Shown here in pieces: positions 9,986-21,381 of a DNA stretch of 64,000 nucleotides. Each line of letters begins with the position of its first letter. Within the stretch, counting starts at the first letter, position 1. The position numbers and the translations under genes are program-made. The stretch comes from Saitoella complicata NRRL Y-17804 (Eukaryota; Ascomycota; Saitoellomycetes; Saitoellales; Saitoellaceae): assembly GCF_001661265.1 (NCBI RefSeq), contig NW_017566993.1, forward strand, positions 1-64,000, read 5' to 3'. Below the pieces are notes generated by a model, which was given only the letters and a program-made list of their open reading frames with translations, was not told where the DNA came from and ran no database searches.

Positions 9986-12217
9986 TTATGCTTCCTGTGT
10001 ATCCTGGCCATCAAAGTCCTCGTCCAGCTTCGTTACTGAAGCGTAAATGCTATCCATCTCTCTGTTCTCATTTCCTGCATCCTCTCCCTCTCCTTCACCT
10101 TCCATCTCGGCATCCTCTTGATCTTCATGCTCATTCTCCCCCTCACCTTCTCTCACCCCCATGCTTTCCTCTCCAGGTGCATCCTTCTGTAATACTGTCT
10201 CCCGTCTCCTCGGCCCCGGATGCTCCACCGCCTCCAAATTCAAGAATCCCCCCTTCTCCCCAATCCACCCCACGAACTCATCAACCCAACACCTCACAAC
10301 CCACCACGCTCCAAACCCCTCACCACCACCCACCGTAACATCCCTTAACGCAGCACTCATCACCGCCCCCATCACAAGTAAAAACAACTTTGGACTCACC
10401 CTCGGAAACCTACTCGGTAAGCGCGTGAGGTACGATGCCCAATGCTCCAACACATCCGAACTCGTATGCTGCTGAACTGGCTGCAACTGTCCCCCCTCAC
10501 CCGCCCCCCTCGGAAGACTCAAATCAACACCCGCAAGTAGTGCCGGGATCTCCTCTTCCAACACCCTCCTCACAGCATCCTGCCCACACATCGGCACCTC
10601 CCTCTCTACTATCCCCCTAATATCAACCAACCGCACCCAATCAACCCTCATCAACTCCCGATCCGCCGGATTGACCAAAAACCGTGCCGCGGCGTGCGCT
10701 GTATCATTCACCCTCAACAACCGTCCCAGAAGCCGTGCGAACGCCTCCGCTGGTTTCGCTTTTGCCTCGATGAAGTCGGGGGGACAGCATGCTACTAAAC
10801 TCGCCCTCAGATGCCCCGGGAGCGTAGAGCTCAACGCCCGCAGCGACGCCAACACGGGTGGTGGCACGACTTGTAGTGCTAATGGCGCAAGTAATCTGAC
10901 GATCTCCTTATACATCCCCAAATCCGCTCTACTCACCCATCGTCTCAACCCTTCACTTCCACACAAAAGTCGTTGAACGGGCATGGTCAGTCCAGACTGG
11001 AAGCCCGCCATACTCGTCAGAAACTGTTTGAGCCGCATGAAGCGAACGGATTCGATGAGTTGAGAGCAGTGTGCGCTATATAGCCCCACCAATATCCCAA
11101 CGAGGTCTGGATCGTGGCCTTCGGTTGGGAGGTAAGATTGGATCTGTGGTAGTGTGAACCGTGATGAAGATGATGGCAGTCCGCCGTCTGGAGCGGTGGT
11201 CAGTGACCCCGTCGCAGGCTGCTCCTCCTTCGCCGCCGCCTTCCCCGACCCAGCAACAGGTGGGAAATGCAGATAATAATCATGATACCCCAAAAACTGC
11301 CCATTCGCAACATCCATATCCCCTCCCTCACCAATCTCGATCATCTGTCCTCCTCTCCTCTCCATCCCCTCATCATCATCATCCTCAGACCGTGGGACGT
11401 CATCCTCCCCCCTCAACCTAATCCCACAATAATGATACTTACTCTGTCCCCTAACCCCCAACCTCCTCGTCTTAATCCCCCTAAACACAACCCTCACCAA
11501 CTTACCAAAACTCGCCGGATTCAACGGTTTCATACGTTCCCCCGCACACACCGCTACATAGCGTGCATATATCCTATTCCTCGGCACCGCGATTTCGGGG
11601 GGTGCGGGGTCGCATGTGCGGAGGAGGTATGACATTCCGAAGATCTGGCGGTGGCGTTCGGAGGTTGGGGTGTGGGTTGTTAGACGGACGGATTCGGCGA
11701 GGGAGGAGAGGGGTTGGGAGAGGGAGTCTTGGGCTATGCGGCGAAGTTCGAGGGTGTCGACGTCGACACTCGTCATATCGGGTGTGGGCGCGGGCGCGGA
11801 TATTAGTGAGGCTTGGAGTTGTGCTGGGGGTGGGACGGGGGTGCCATGTGCTGTTCCGGTGGTGGAAGCGGCGGAGAGAGGTGGTTGCGTTTGGACTTGG
11901 ACTGGTGGTTGATCTTGCCCGATCTGCGGTGACGCTTGGTGATGCTGCTGTAACGACACCGCAGCCTGTTGTAATGGCGTAACATCCTGAAACACATTCA
12001 CATTCACCTCATCCCCAAACGGGCCCTGCTGCTCGTGTCCCCCCTCCCCGGCTCCCTCCATCGACGCAGCGTACGAAGCGTATTCATGTTGTAATGTTGG
12101 ATCAATTGGGAATTGTTGGTGGTGCGGGTGGGGGGTATGTCGTTGTTGTTGGGCGAGGTGGATTGCTTGTGCGACTTGGTGCTGGTCCAGGGATTTTGGT
12201 TCTTGGAAGTATTCCAT
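9986..12217 (-). CDS. RFX-family winged-helix transcription factor
   Basis: A single exon of 743 aa. A Gln/His/Pro-rich N-terminus (1-180) leads into the RFX DNA-binding domain at about 190-270. The DNA-contacting strand reads GIKTRRLGVRGQSKYHYCGI, diagnostic of the family. The region from about 350 to 620 corresponds to the conserved downstream RFX extension, and the last 60 residues are strongly acidic. Fungal relatives include Crt1/Rfx1 (DNA-damage repression of ribonucleotide reductase), S. pombe Sak1 and RfxA (cell division and morphogenesis). The sequence does not show which role applies. Three GGCAAC half-sites in its own promoter suggest autoregulation. Confidence 0.9.
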   Translation of the reverse strand: MEYFQEPKSLDQHQVAQAIHLAQQQRHTPHPHHQQFPIDPTLQHEYASYAASMEGAGEGGHEQQGPFGDEVNVNVFQDVTPLQQAAVSLQQHHQASPQIGQDQPPVQVQTQPPLSAASTTGTAHGTPVPPPAQLQASLISAPAPTPDMTSVDVDTLELRRIAQDSLSQPLSSLAESVRLTTHTPTSERHRQIFGMSYLLRTCDPAPPEIAVPRNRIYARYVAVCAGERMKPLNPASFGKLVRVVFRGIKTRRLGVRGQSKYHYCGIRLRGEDDVPRSEDDDDEGMERRGGQMIEIGEGGDMDVANGQFLGYHDYYLHFPPVAGSGKAAAKEEQPATGSLTTAPDGGLPSSSSRFTLPQIQSYLPTEGHDPDLVGILVGLYSAHCSQLIESVRFMRLKQFLTSMAGFQSGLTMPVQRLLCGSEGLRRWVSRADLGMYKEIVRLLAPLALQVVPPPVLASLRALSSTLPGHLRASLVACCPPDFIEAKAKPAEAFARLLGRLLRVNDTAHAAARFLVNPADRELMRVDWVRLVDIRGIVEREVPMCGQDAVRRVLEEEIPALLAGVDLSLPRGAGEGGQLQPVQQHTSSDVLEHWASYLTRLPSRFPRVSPKLFLLVMGAVMSAALRDVTVGGGEGFGAWWVVRCWVDEFVGWIGEKGGFLNLEAVEHPGPRRRETVLQKDAPGEESMGVREGEGENEHEDQEDAEMEGEGEGEDAGNENREMDSIYASVTKLDEDFDGQDTQEA

Positions 12218-12986
12218 GGTTGATCGGCGCTCAAAAGGATTGATGAGGGAATTGAAGAGTTGAATAGGTCCTATATGATTATGAACGACCGAGGAAACGG
12301 GCTGAATGCTATGGTCGCGATGTTCTTGCCCTCAGTTTCTGGTGTTGTTGTCTGGAGCTTGATTGTTCTCTGGGCAACAGCCTCGCCGATAGTTGCTGTG
12401 GTGAGCATGCACGTGATGACATAACCTGACGTATTAAATAACATTCAATTAATGCGCATTTGGGTTGCGCGCGCTCTCGCTCTCACGTGAGGACGGGACG
12501 GGACTCGGCAACCAGGCGCCCTAATTGCCATAACCAGCCTGTCGAGCGCACGGACCATCAAAGGAGAGGGTAGAGTTACGAAGCTCGGTCATTCCTCAAG
12601 ACAGAGATAGTTCGAAAGAAGGGGTGTGTTGAGAGAGCGACGCACCGGATTCTTGAAGGAACGCGTCAATTACGTACGACAGCACCCTCGAGCGGCAACA
12701 CACTTCGAGCGCGAGGAATAACTGGTGTGTTGGGTGCGCTTCAATCTCTAAGAGCAAGGTCGTACAACGGCTGCTTCGTGTCTTCGACGCTTAAGTTCTT
12801 TGTGCCGCTGTCGCTGGAGGGTCATTCGGTACCACCTACTCCTTTCGTGAGACACACAGTACGCCCCTTGACGTCGTACGTACAACATCGCCGAACTCCC
12901 CCAACCAAGCCTTCACACGGTCTCCACCAAGGCGAATTTCGTTTCGTTTCTCTGATTGACAGGAGAAAGACAGAGAGAAACTCAAA
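12218..12986. promoter_or_regulatory. Divergent promoter of RFX and G-alpha genes
   Basis: 769 bp between two gene starts. RFX-type half-sites GGCAAC occur at 12373-12378, 12507-12512 and 12694-12699. E-box-like CACGTG occurs at 12410-12415 and 12484-12489. No coding sequence is recognised. Confidence 0.5.
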
Positions 12987-14172
12987 ATGGGCTCCTGCTT
13001 CTCCTCAGAAGCCGGAACCGGAGACTTACAAAACGACAGATCCGCCCGTCTAAAAACAACCCGGATAGACAAACAACTCGAAGAAGATGCGCGGAAACTA
13101 CGAAAGGAGTGTAAAATCCTACTCCTCGGATCCGGGGAATCAGGAAAGAGCACAATCGTCAAACAAATGAAGATTATCCACCAAAATGGGTTCTCGCAGA
13201 CTGAGCTACTTTTCTATCGGCCGCAGATTTATCGGAATTTGCTTGATAGCGCAAGGACGTTGATTGCTGCGTTACAGGAGAATGAATTACTACCCGCACC
13301 CCTCCCTCTTGACCTAGCGGAGGCATCCGCGAAGATTGATGGAGCAATGGTTAACGAAGACTACAAGAGCGTGTTGGACGCGAGCATCGTGAGGGCGTGC
13401 GAGAAGATATGGGCGTATCCCGCGACGAAACGAATGGTCGAGGATCCAGCGTTATTCCACACCTTCTACCTCATGGATTCCGCCGAATACTTCTTCGAGG
13501 CAGCAGGCCGGATATCGAGCCCCGATTACTGTCCGACCGAGTCTGATGTCTTGAGAGCGAGGACTAAAACAACAGGTATTTTCGAAACGCGATTTACCTC
13601 CGGCAACCTCCAAATCCACATGTTCGACGTCGGCGGTCAGCGCTCTGAACGCAAAAAATGGATCCACTGCTTCGAAGCGGTGACCTCCATCATCTTCTGC
13701 GTCGCACTCTCCGAATACGACCAAGTCCTCCTCGAAGAGAGTGGGCAAAATAGGATGGAGGAAAGTTTGGTGTTGTGGGAGAGTGTGGTTAATTCCAGGT
13801 GGTTTGTGAGGACGAGTGTTGTGTTGTTTCTGAATAAGGTGGATTTGTTTAAGGGGAAGTTGGGGAGGGTCCCGTTGGGGGAGTATTTTCCCGAGTATGA
13901 AGGTATGTCATCGATCACCTATCCTCTGTAATGGGGCTTCTTTGGAGTGAGCGTGATTGGCTAACCGTGCGGTGTTTTGCGTTATAGGTGGCCCAGATCC
14001 ATCGAAAGCGGCTAAATTCATCCTATACAAGTTTACGAAACTGAATCGAGCTGGGTTGAAGGTGTATCCACATCTTACGCAAGCGACTGATACGGGGAAT
14101 ATTCGGTTGGTGTTCGCGGCGGTTAAGGAGACAATTTTGCAGAATGCGTTACAGGATAGTGGAATCCTATAA
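12987..14172 (+). CDS. Heterotrimeric G-protein alpha subunit, group III-like
   Basis: Two exons, 12987-13902 and 13988-14172. The 85-nt intron has GTATGT, branch GGCTAAC and end ATAG. The product is 366 aa. It starts MGSC, giving Gly2 for N-myristoylation and a nearby Cys for palmitoylation. The P-loop GSGESGKS is at about 48-55. Switch [14 protein letters not shown], the NKVD guanine-specificity motif and TQATDT near the end are all present. The C-terminus is DSGIL, as in fungal group III alphas (Neurospora GNA-3, Cryptococcus Gpa1). These couple nutrient-sensing receptors to adenylyl cyclase and cAMP/PKA. There is no C-terminal CAAX-like Cys, so it is not pertussis-toxin type. Confidence 0.93.
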
Positions 14173-15027
14173 GAGCGGTGTGGACTTTCGACTTGCGGGG
14201 GAGCATGCACTCGTTGATGAGTAGTGAAGGAGATGGATGTGGAAGAGGGATACACACGTAAAATGGAAGAGGGATGAGAATACGGAGGAGGATGCAGCAG
14301 AGCAGAGCAAAGCAGCGCAGGATGGACGGGATCTTTGGTCGGTTAATCATGGAGTTTCTTTTTTCGACTCGATTGTTTTTCGCTTGAGGCATAGCGGCCG
14401 GGACTACATATCTTCTGCACTTTTGGTACAAGCAAGCTATGACATATATCGTTTTCACCATCTGCCTTGTCTTGCAATTGACGATGACCATTCGACTCTT
14501 ATCCATTCGACGACGGCAAAGGATATTCCTGGTTCAGTTGCTGTTTCTTTGCCGAGGCTCTTTAGGCAGCTAAGCCATGCAACGCGCAGGGAAGCTACAC
14601 CGAGAGGGACCATACCCAACACACGCGCTCTCCTCCAAAACACCGTATTACCGTTCTCTCCTTATCGACCGCTCGAGTCAATTGAGCATTAATCCGGTGA
14701 TCAAGGACGCGTATTGACCGTGGTTTCCATCCTGGTGGTATACTGTCGAGTGTGCAGAAGTGTTTCGGCTGGGAGTAGGAACAAGGGAAGGAGGTCTGTG
14801 TACCCGCAGCCCCCAGCAATATACGAAACGAACGACACGTTGAACGCGGCGCAGTTGCAAAACACGACACAACAGGTGCTCCACCACATCGGAGACTGGG
14901 TGTTATATCGCTCATCGGTCGATTGCGATTGCAGTGGTGACGAACATCTGTACCGCTGTACACATACGCATATACGTATACATACACTCACGTACACGAA
15001 CCTGCACACGCGGTTAACTAGGATACG
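14173..15027. other. Intergenic and upstream region of LIM-RhoGAP
   Basis: 855 bp between two plus-strand genes. ORFs here are short and unrecognised. At about 14957-15010, immediately before the start codon, is an alternating purine-pyrimidine tract (CA/TA/CG steps such as ATATACGTATACATACAC). Confidence 0.5.
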
Positions 15028-18000
15028 ATGATGTCGAGTATGCCTTCAATTCAGCTCGCGCCGCCCCCGGGGAGTGCAGGCAGTGGGTCCATTGCGACGA
15101 GTGAGGATGGGACACAAGCGAGTCAGGATCCTTGTTGTCATGGGTGTAGAGGGGTACGCAACTCTACATGGAGGTCATCATCTTGGTTCGTATGCTAATA
15201 GTTTGCGTACAGGTCATCGAAGAAGGCTCCGTTGTCGCTTTCGGAGAAAACATCTGGCACGTTGAATGCTTCCGCTGCGCAAAATGCAACTCCCTCGTCG
15301 ACCACGACTCCAACCTCCTCCTCCTCGCCGACGGCTCCCCCATCTGCGAAAACTGCTCATACAACTGCCGTGCCTGCAACAAACGTATCGATGACCTCGC
15401 CATCATGACTGGTGACGAATCCTACCATTCGGAGTGTTTTAGGTGTCGGCTGTGTAAGAGCAAGATCGAGGATTTGGTTTTTGCGAAGACAAGTAGTGGG
15501 ATTTATTGTATTTCGTGTCATAACGAGCGAATGGCGCGGTCGCGGAAACATCGGACGAGGGATAAAGACGGGACTCGAGCATCTGGTCTACCACGCGATA
15601 AGACACTGCCGGAAATCCCCCCCCATCTCGCCTCAAGCCAGTCGACGATGCAATTAAGCGAGATCGCTCGCGCTCGGAGTCCCATTCCGCCTATGTCTTC
15701 GCCGGGGTTGAGCGATATCCGCACACCTAGCCCGGCGAATGCGGAGGTTACGCTTGCGCCGCCGCCGACGGAGGTGAGTAAAGCGACGAAACGACAGTCG
15801 AGGTTGTTTACGGCGGATATGGATGCGTTGTCGGCTTTTATGCCGCCGCCTTCCCCAACGAGGAGGGCGCCTACGCCTAGTGAAGCTGCTGCGGCGGCTG
15901 CTGCGAATAGGAATGGGACGAGTGATTTTATCCCGATCATGTTTGATGAGAAGCCGATGAAGACAAGTAATACCATCGCGACGGGGTTGGGGATGGGTGG
16001 TATGGGTGGAGGTGGACAATTCAATACGTGGTCCCCGAAGCAGGGAAGACCGGCCGAATTACGGCAGATGGAAGAACAGTACGACAACGCCAACGCCAAC
16101 AACGGTACGCCCGGGGTCAGTATGAGCTCGTTACCGTTTAGGGCGCCTAGTGGGTTGGGAAAGACGAGTGCGCTACCGGAAAAGAAGGGTGGGTTCTTGA
16201 GTCGGAAACTGAGTTTGGTGAGGAAGAACTCGTTACCCGACGATCAACTCGCGCTACCCAACAATGAGGGTGAGAAGCATTCTCCGCCCTCGAGTCGGCG
16301 AAAGTCGTTGAAGGGCTTCGGTGGGTTCAGTGGGTTGAAGAGGACTACGACTTTACAGGATTTGGGGAACTTGGGGCAGGATAATACCGCGATCCCTGAG
16401 AGTCCGAGAGGGATGCCGAGACAGGCGAGTGCTAGCCCGCTTGTGCCGAGTCCGAGTATGCAGACGATTGGTGGCTCTTCGCCGGTTCCGCCATTACCGC
16501 CTACTCCTTCGTCGGCGAGGTTCGCTACGGTGAGCGGTGGCAAGATCGTTGCGGCTGGCGATAACGGCAATAATGCACCCCAGTTCTCGGAACCGAATTA
16601 CGGAGCGTTTAATGCGAGTCAGTCGAGTTTGGGGGTGGTGAGCCAGGGACAGGGGGCGCCGAGTGATGTTGGGAGTGCTGCTGCTTCGGTCTTTGCGCCG
16701 TCGAGGAAGAGTTCGTATGGATCTGTGTTATCACAACCAGCTCCGGTTGCTCCGGCTGCGCCGTCACCGACGTCGGTGGGTAGCAAACCGAGGTTGGAGG
16801 CGAGCAGGAAGAGTTCGAGTACGTCGGTATTGAGCGTACAGGAGTCGTTTGTTGATTTGCCGGAGATTGGGGCGTTGAGTATGGATGATGATGTCGCGAA
16901 GTTGATGGCGAAGCATGAGAGTGGGACGTCGACCACCACCATCACCCGGTTGAGTCAGGCCCTGAAGCATGGGCGGAGTCTATCCGACCTCTCGGGTACG
17001 AAATCGGTTAAACTTGGACGCGAATCGAGTAGGAGTCCCAAGGCGGCGGGAGGATGGGGGAGGAGGGCGTCGATTACGAGCAGTCCCAGGTTGGATGAGG
17101 TTGCGGAGGAAGATGATGAGAAGAAAGCATTGAGAAGGGAGTTGAGGAACTCGAGTCAGAGGATTGTAGAGCTGGAGAGTAAAGTGCTCGAGGATGGGAA
17201 GAAACCGACAGAAGAGGAAGTCGAAGTCAATATCCAAGAAAAGAGGAATACGCTCGTTGATCTCGAGGCGAAGCGAGAGATTAGGTTGGCGGAGTTAAGG
17301 GCGTTAATGAAGGAACGTACTGAAACGGATGCGGAGATGATGAAAGCGAATATCATTGCGGAGTTGACGGACTCGCTGGACGAGCTGAAGGCTTCCTTTG
17401 AGGAGCAGATTGAGGATTTGATCAACCAGCGCAATAAGCTGTTTGATGAGAATACTCGTTTGCAGATGTTGCGTACGCAAGCGATCGAAGAGGCTCATCA
17501 TCTTAACCAAAAGAATATCGAGCTTACGGATTTGAACAATGAGCTCATGCAGGAGATTCAGAGTAAAGTCAAGACGCACGGACATGGGAAGAGTCCCAAT
17601 GTCGGTGCGGGACAGAGTGGAGGGTTTGGGTTGTTTGGAAGGGGTCAGAAGGAGAAGGAGAAACAGATGAACTACAACCACAGTCAGGCGAGTTTGGCAA
17701 GTAGTGCGACTGCTGTACCTACGCTGCCGATGTCTGAGACGACGCAGACGATCAGTACGATTCTTACGAGTGACCCTGCGGTTGTAGTGGCGGATAGGAA
17801 GCTCACGACTGCGGGAACCTTGGACGAGGGCGAAGTCGTGATGGAACCCGCTACGGTTGTGGATCCACATAATCAGGAGTTTACACCGCCTCCCAAGAAG
17901 TTCAACTGGAAGAAGGGTGCGAAGGGTGCGGTAAAGGGTTTCAACAAGTTCTGGGCTTCGGAGAACTCTGGGATGCCTGCGGGTGGGACCGGTATGACGA

Positions 18001-18890
18001 TGTCCCAGTCAGCACCGAACGGGTTGAATATCATGAACCTCCCTCGCAGCATCACCATGAACAACCTCAGTGCGATGGCGAAATCGCACTCCTTTCAGCC
18101 TAGCAAGTTCGCTCGCTCGGCAAAGTGTGATCATTGCTCTGACAAGCTTCGTGGATCGGAGTTGCGGTGTGTTGCGTGTGGATTCCAGTGTCATACGAAG
18201 TGTCTGCCGGATATTGCGGTGAGCTGTATGGGCAGTGGCATCCCCGAACATGACGGTGCGAGTGTGGGTGAGTCCGAGCAGAAATCGGATACATTATTCG
18301 GCGGTGATCTGGGCAAACAAGCCGAGCTCGAAGGCCGGCCGATTCCGCATATTGTCACCTGCTGTATCGACGAAGTCGAAAAACGCGGTATGGACTTCGA
18401 AGGAATCTACCGAAAGTCGGGAGGCGCCAGCCAAATGCGAACAATCCAAGAGATGTTCGAAGCCGCCTCTGCCCAAGCCGGCGAAGTTGACCTCTCCGAA
18501 GCCGGGGACATTTGCGGCGTCACCAGCGTCCTGAAACAATACTTCCGCCACCTCTCCACCCCACTCATGACCTACGACCTCTACCACCATCTCCTCGACG
18601 CCGTTTCTTCCTCCCACGACTCCGATTCCGACCGCCTCTCCGCTATCCGCTCCGTCCTCACATCCATGCCTGAGACGCATTATCTCTGCTTGAGGTACCT
18701 CATGCTGCATCTGGGTAGAGTCGCGGGAATGGCGGGTACGAATTTGATGCATGCGAAGAACCTGGCGGTTGTGTTTAGCCCGACGTTGATGAGGGACCGG
18801 ACGGGGGTTAGGGAGATTACGGATATGCAGGGAAAGAGTAAGTTGATGCAGTTGTTGATTGAGCATGCGGAGGTTGTGTTTGCGGAGTAA
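15028..18890 (+). CDS. LIM-LIM-C1-RhoGAP protein (Rga1 family)
   Basis: Two exons, 15028-15153 and 15213-18890. The 59-nt intron has GTACGC, branch TGCTAAT and end ACAG, and it interrupts the first LIM finger. The product is 1267 aa (1266 if the second ATG is used). Two LIM zinc fingers lie at about 37-155, beginning CCHGC and continuing HVECFRCAKC. A long Ser/Pro-rich linker follows, then a coiled coil at about 670-830 (LVDLEAKREIRLAELRALM). A C1 zinc domain lies at about 1001-1048 (CDHC...CHTKC). A RhoGAP domain occupies about 1080-1267 with the arginine finger in GIYRKSG. Fungal members act on Rho or Cdc42 GTPases in polarity, septation and hyphal growth. The target here cannot be read from sequence. 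Confidence 0.93.
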
Positions 18891-19256
18891 GGGACATTGA
18901 GGTAGAGGGGAGTGAGGGGATGGTGGTGGTTGCAAATGGAATGTAAGGGTGGATATACCCGATTGGACACTGGATGTTCTATATCATATTGTTTGTTTTT
19001 CTTGGGAGTGAAGAGGAGTTGCAGCTGGCAATCAAGGGACAAAGCTTATGCTTAGGTATAACCCCTATATCCGTATCGAGATCATCAGACAAATATTAGA
19101 AGACAATTCGGTGATACCTATGCCAATCCTCATGAGCATTCGATCGTTAAAAGATTATGGTATAACTTGTAGTACGTGGTATACCCTATGACATGATCGT
19201 CCAATCCAATCCATATTCATCTCTCCTAACATACAAATCTTCCCTTCCGGCCCCGT
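18891..19256. other. Convergent 3' ends, no gene seen
   Basis: 366 bp of AT-richer sequence between two converging genes, probably 3' untranslated regions and terminators. Nothing else was recognised. Confidence 0.5.
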
Positions 19257-20098
19257 TTACACCTCGGGCTCCTCCTTCTTCCAGACATCCCTCAATTCGG
19301 GAATATCCCTCAACTCCCCCAGAGTCTTAACAACATGCGTCCCCGCCACCCTCCCATCCTTCGTCTTCATGTGCCCCTCATTCCCCTCCCCCTCCTCCAA
19401 CAAATGTACCGTAACACCCCACCCAAACTCCGTCGCACCCCTAACATTCCCCGCCGAATCGTCGATCAAGAAACATTTTGATTTGTGAGTTGTGTTGGAT
19501 TGTGACATTGCGAGCGCGAACATCTCGGGTTGGGGTTTACAGACGAGGCGAGGGGCGGAGTAGTCGCAGTACGTGATTCCCTCGAATAGATCTTTCAGAC
19601 CCAGGAGTTCCAGACATCGCTTGGCGTGGTCGATGTAAGCATTCGTCAAGATCCACATCTTACACTTCCGCTTATCGATTCCCTCCAACAATCTTCTCAC
19701 GCTCTCATCAGGCTTCAATATCTCATCCAACGGGAGTGCTGCGTCGACTTTTGCGTTATACTCCAAAGAATCAATTTGGTGGTGTCGAACGAGGCCTTCG
19801 AGGGCGAGGCCGTATTGGGTGTAGTAGGTGTGGTGAAGATGGCGGGCGGCGGAGGGGTCGAGGGAGAGGTGGGTCATGAAGTATTCGTGGATTTTTTGAC
19901 CCATGAGGTCGTGGATGCGGTGCGCTGTGAGTGGGGGTTGGTACGTGTGTGCGGAGGGAGGAAGGGGGGAGGAGGAGGGGACGGACATTTGGGGTAGAGA
20001 CAGTTATCGAGATCGAAGAAGAAGGTTATACGGTCGTCTCCTTGACCATTGCATGGGGATGAATGCCCATTGACTCCGTTGGTTGTGGTGGTGGTCAT
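19257..20098 (-). CDS. HAD-type pyrimidine 5'-nucleotidase (SDT1/PHM8-like)
   Basis: Two exons, 20098-19987 and 19924-19257, with a 62-nt intron (GTCCGT...CACAG). Splicing restores FFFDLDNCLYPKSHRIHDLM, the hallmark of the fungal Sdt1/Phm8 clade of haloacid dehalogenase hydrolases. The nucleophile and acid/base aspartates are in DLDN. Motif II is WILTNA, motif III KPQPEMF, and motif IV FLIDDSAGN. The length of 259 aa is typical. Yeast Sdt1 dephosphorylates UMP, CMP and pyrimidine analogues, while Phm8 acts on nucleotide monophosphates and lysophosphatidic acid. It is divergent from NIF3, 307 bp away. Confidence 0.88.
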
Positions 20099-20405
20099 TC
20101 GTGAGGGAGATACCCGATGAATGCGGCTGAAATGCAACAAAGGCGAATGAAATGCTGAACTGCGAAGTGCGGAACGATAAAGACGGTAGAACAATGCTGC
20201 CAGGTCTCAAGAACTTGTTCAATTGGTCGATGGGGTGTATGCTGTTGTGAGGGGTCCTTGTGCACGGTGAGCGGTTTATGACTGATTACGCGCTCAGTGC
20301 CCGCCAGTATCTGTACAGTACAGTACGCCGGTAACCGACATGCGGGATAGTTACGCGCCCAGTCTTCCTCCATACAACGACGTTAACCGGGTACCCAGTA
20401 AACAA
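20099..20405. promoter_or_regulatory. SDT1-like/NIF3 divergent promoter
   Basis: 307 bp. TACGCCGGTAACCGA at 20324-20338, followed by GCGGGAT at 20342-20348, is nearly repeated in the VPS51 promoter (22270-22300). Confidence 0.45.
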
Positions 20406-21325
20406 ATGGCCTCGGCTCCAGCTATCTTGCCAAAGGTATTGAAGACCGTGCAGAAGCTTTATCCTGTTGCGCTTGCCGACAAGACATGGGATAACACCGG
20501 TCTCCTCCTCGAAGCGCCAATCCCCCACAGACCTGCTGCAAATGGAGTCAGCCGAGTTTTGCTCACTATTGACTTGACGACCGCTGTTGCTGAGGAGGCG
20601 CTCAGGGAGGGCAGTGGTGTCGCCGTGATTGTGGCATACCGTTACGTACACTCATGTAGCCGTGGTCTAGTCGAAGAACTAACTGAAGATATGCTACAGA
20701 CCCTATCATTTTCCGTGGGTTAAAGTCTCTTACAATGAAGGACACACAACAGCGCTCTCTCCTCCGCCTTGCAGCGGCCGGGATCTCCATATACGCACCG
20801 CATACCGCCGTAGATGCTGCTGTGGGTGGAGTCAACGACTGGCTCGCGGATGGAGTTTCGGGTGGTAAGGAGCACGAGGAGAAGCGTGAGGTTCTGCAGA
20901 ACGGCACCAAAGTCGAGGGACACGAAGACGGTGGCATGGGCCGACTGGTGGAGCTGAAGGAGCCGCTGGAGTTGATAGAGTTGGTGAAGCGCGTGAAGAA
21001 GTTGACGGGGCTGAAATACGTTCAGGTCGCACGGCCTCAATTATTGGAGAAGGTGAAGACCATCGCCATATGTGCTGGTTCTGGAGGTTCTTTGTTCAGA
21101 GGCGTTCAAGCCGACTGTTTCTTTACCGGTGAACTGGGTCACCATGAGACCTTGGCTACGGTTGAAAACGGCATGAGTGCGATCATCTGTGGTCATACAA
21201 ACACTGAACGTGGGTTTCTCGCAGCAGTGATGAAGCCTAGATTAGAGGAACTGTTAAAGGAGGAGGAGGAGAAGATTGAGGTTGTGGTTAGTGAAGGTGA
21301 CAGGGATCCTGTAGAGATCATGTAG
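20406..21325 (+). CDS. NIF3: NIF3/DUF34 family protein
   Basis: Two exons, 20406-20640 and 20700-21325. The 59-nt intron (GTTACG...CTACAG) joins VIVAYHPIIFRGLKSL, whose His is one of the conserved metal ligands. The 286-aa product has the N-terminal KTWDNTGLLLE motif, GISIYAPHTAVDA and the C-terminal GHTNTERGFL motif that complete the dinuclear metal site of this family. NIF3/YbgI proteins are nearly universal and lack a firmly assigned function. A GTP cyclohydrolase-like or metal-handling role has been proposed. An upstream in-frame ATG at 20340 would add 22 residues. I prefer 20406 because homologues start near LPKVLKTVQKLYP. Confidence 0.92.
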
Positions 21326-21381
21326 ATAGGTATATGGTAAAGACTAACGCCGCGTTCCCAAGGCACACCCAGTAATCATTT

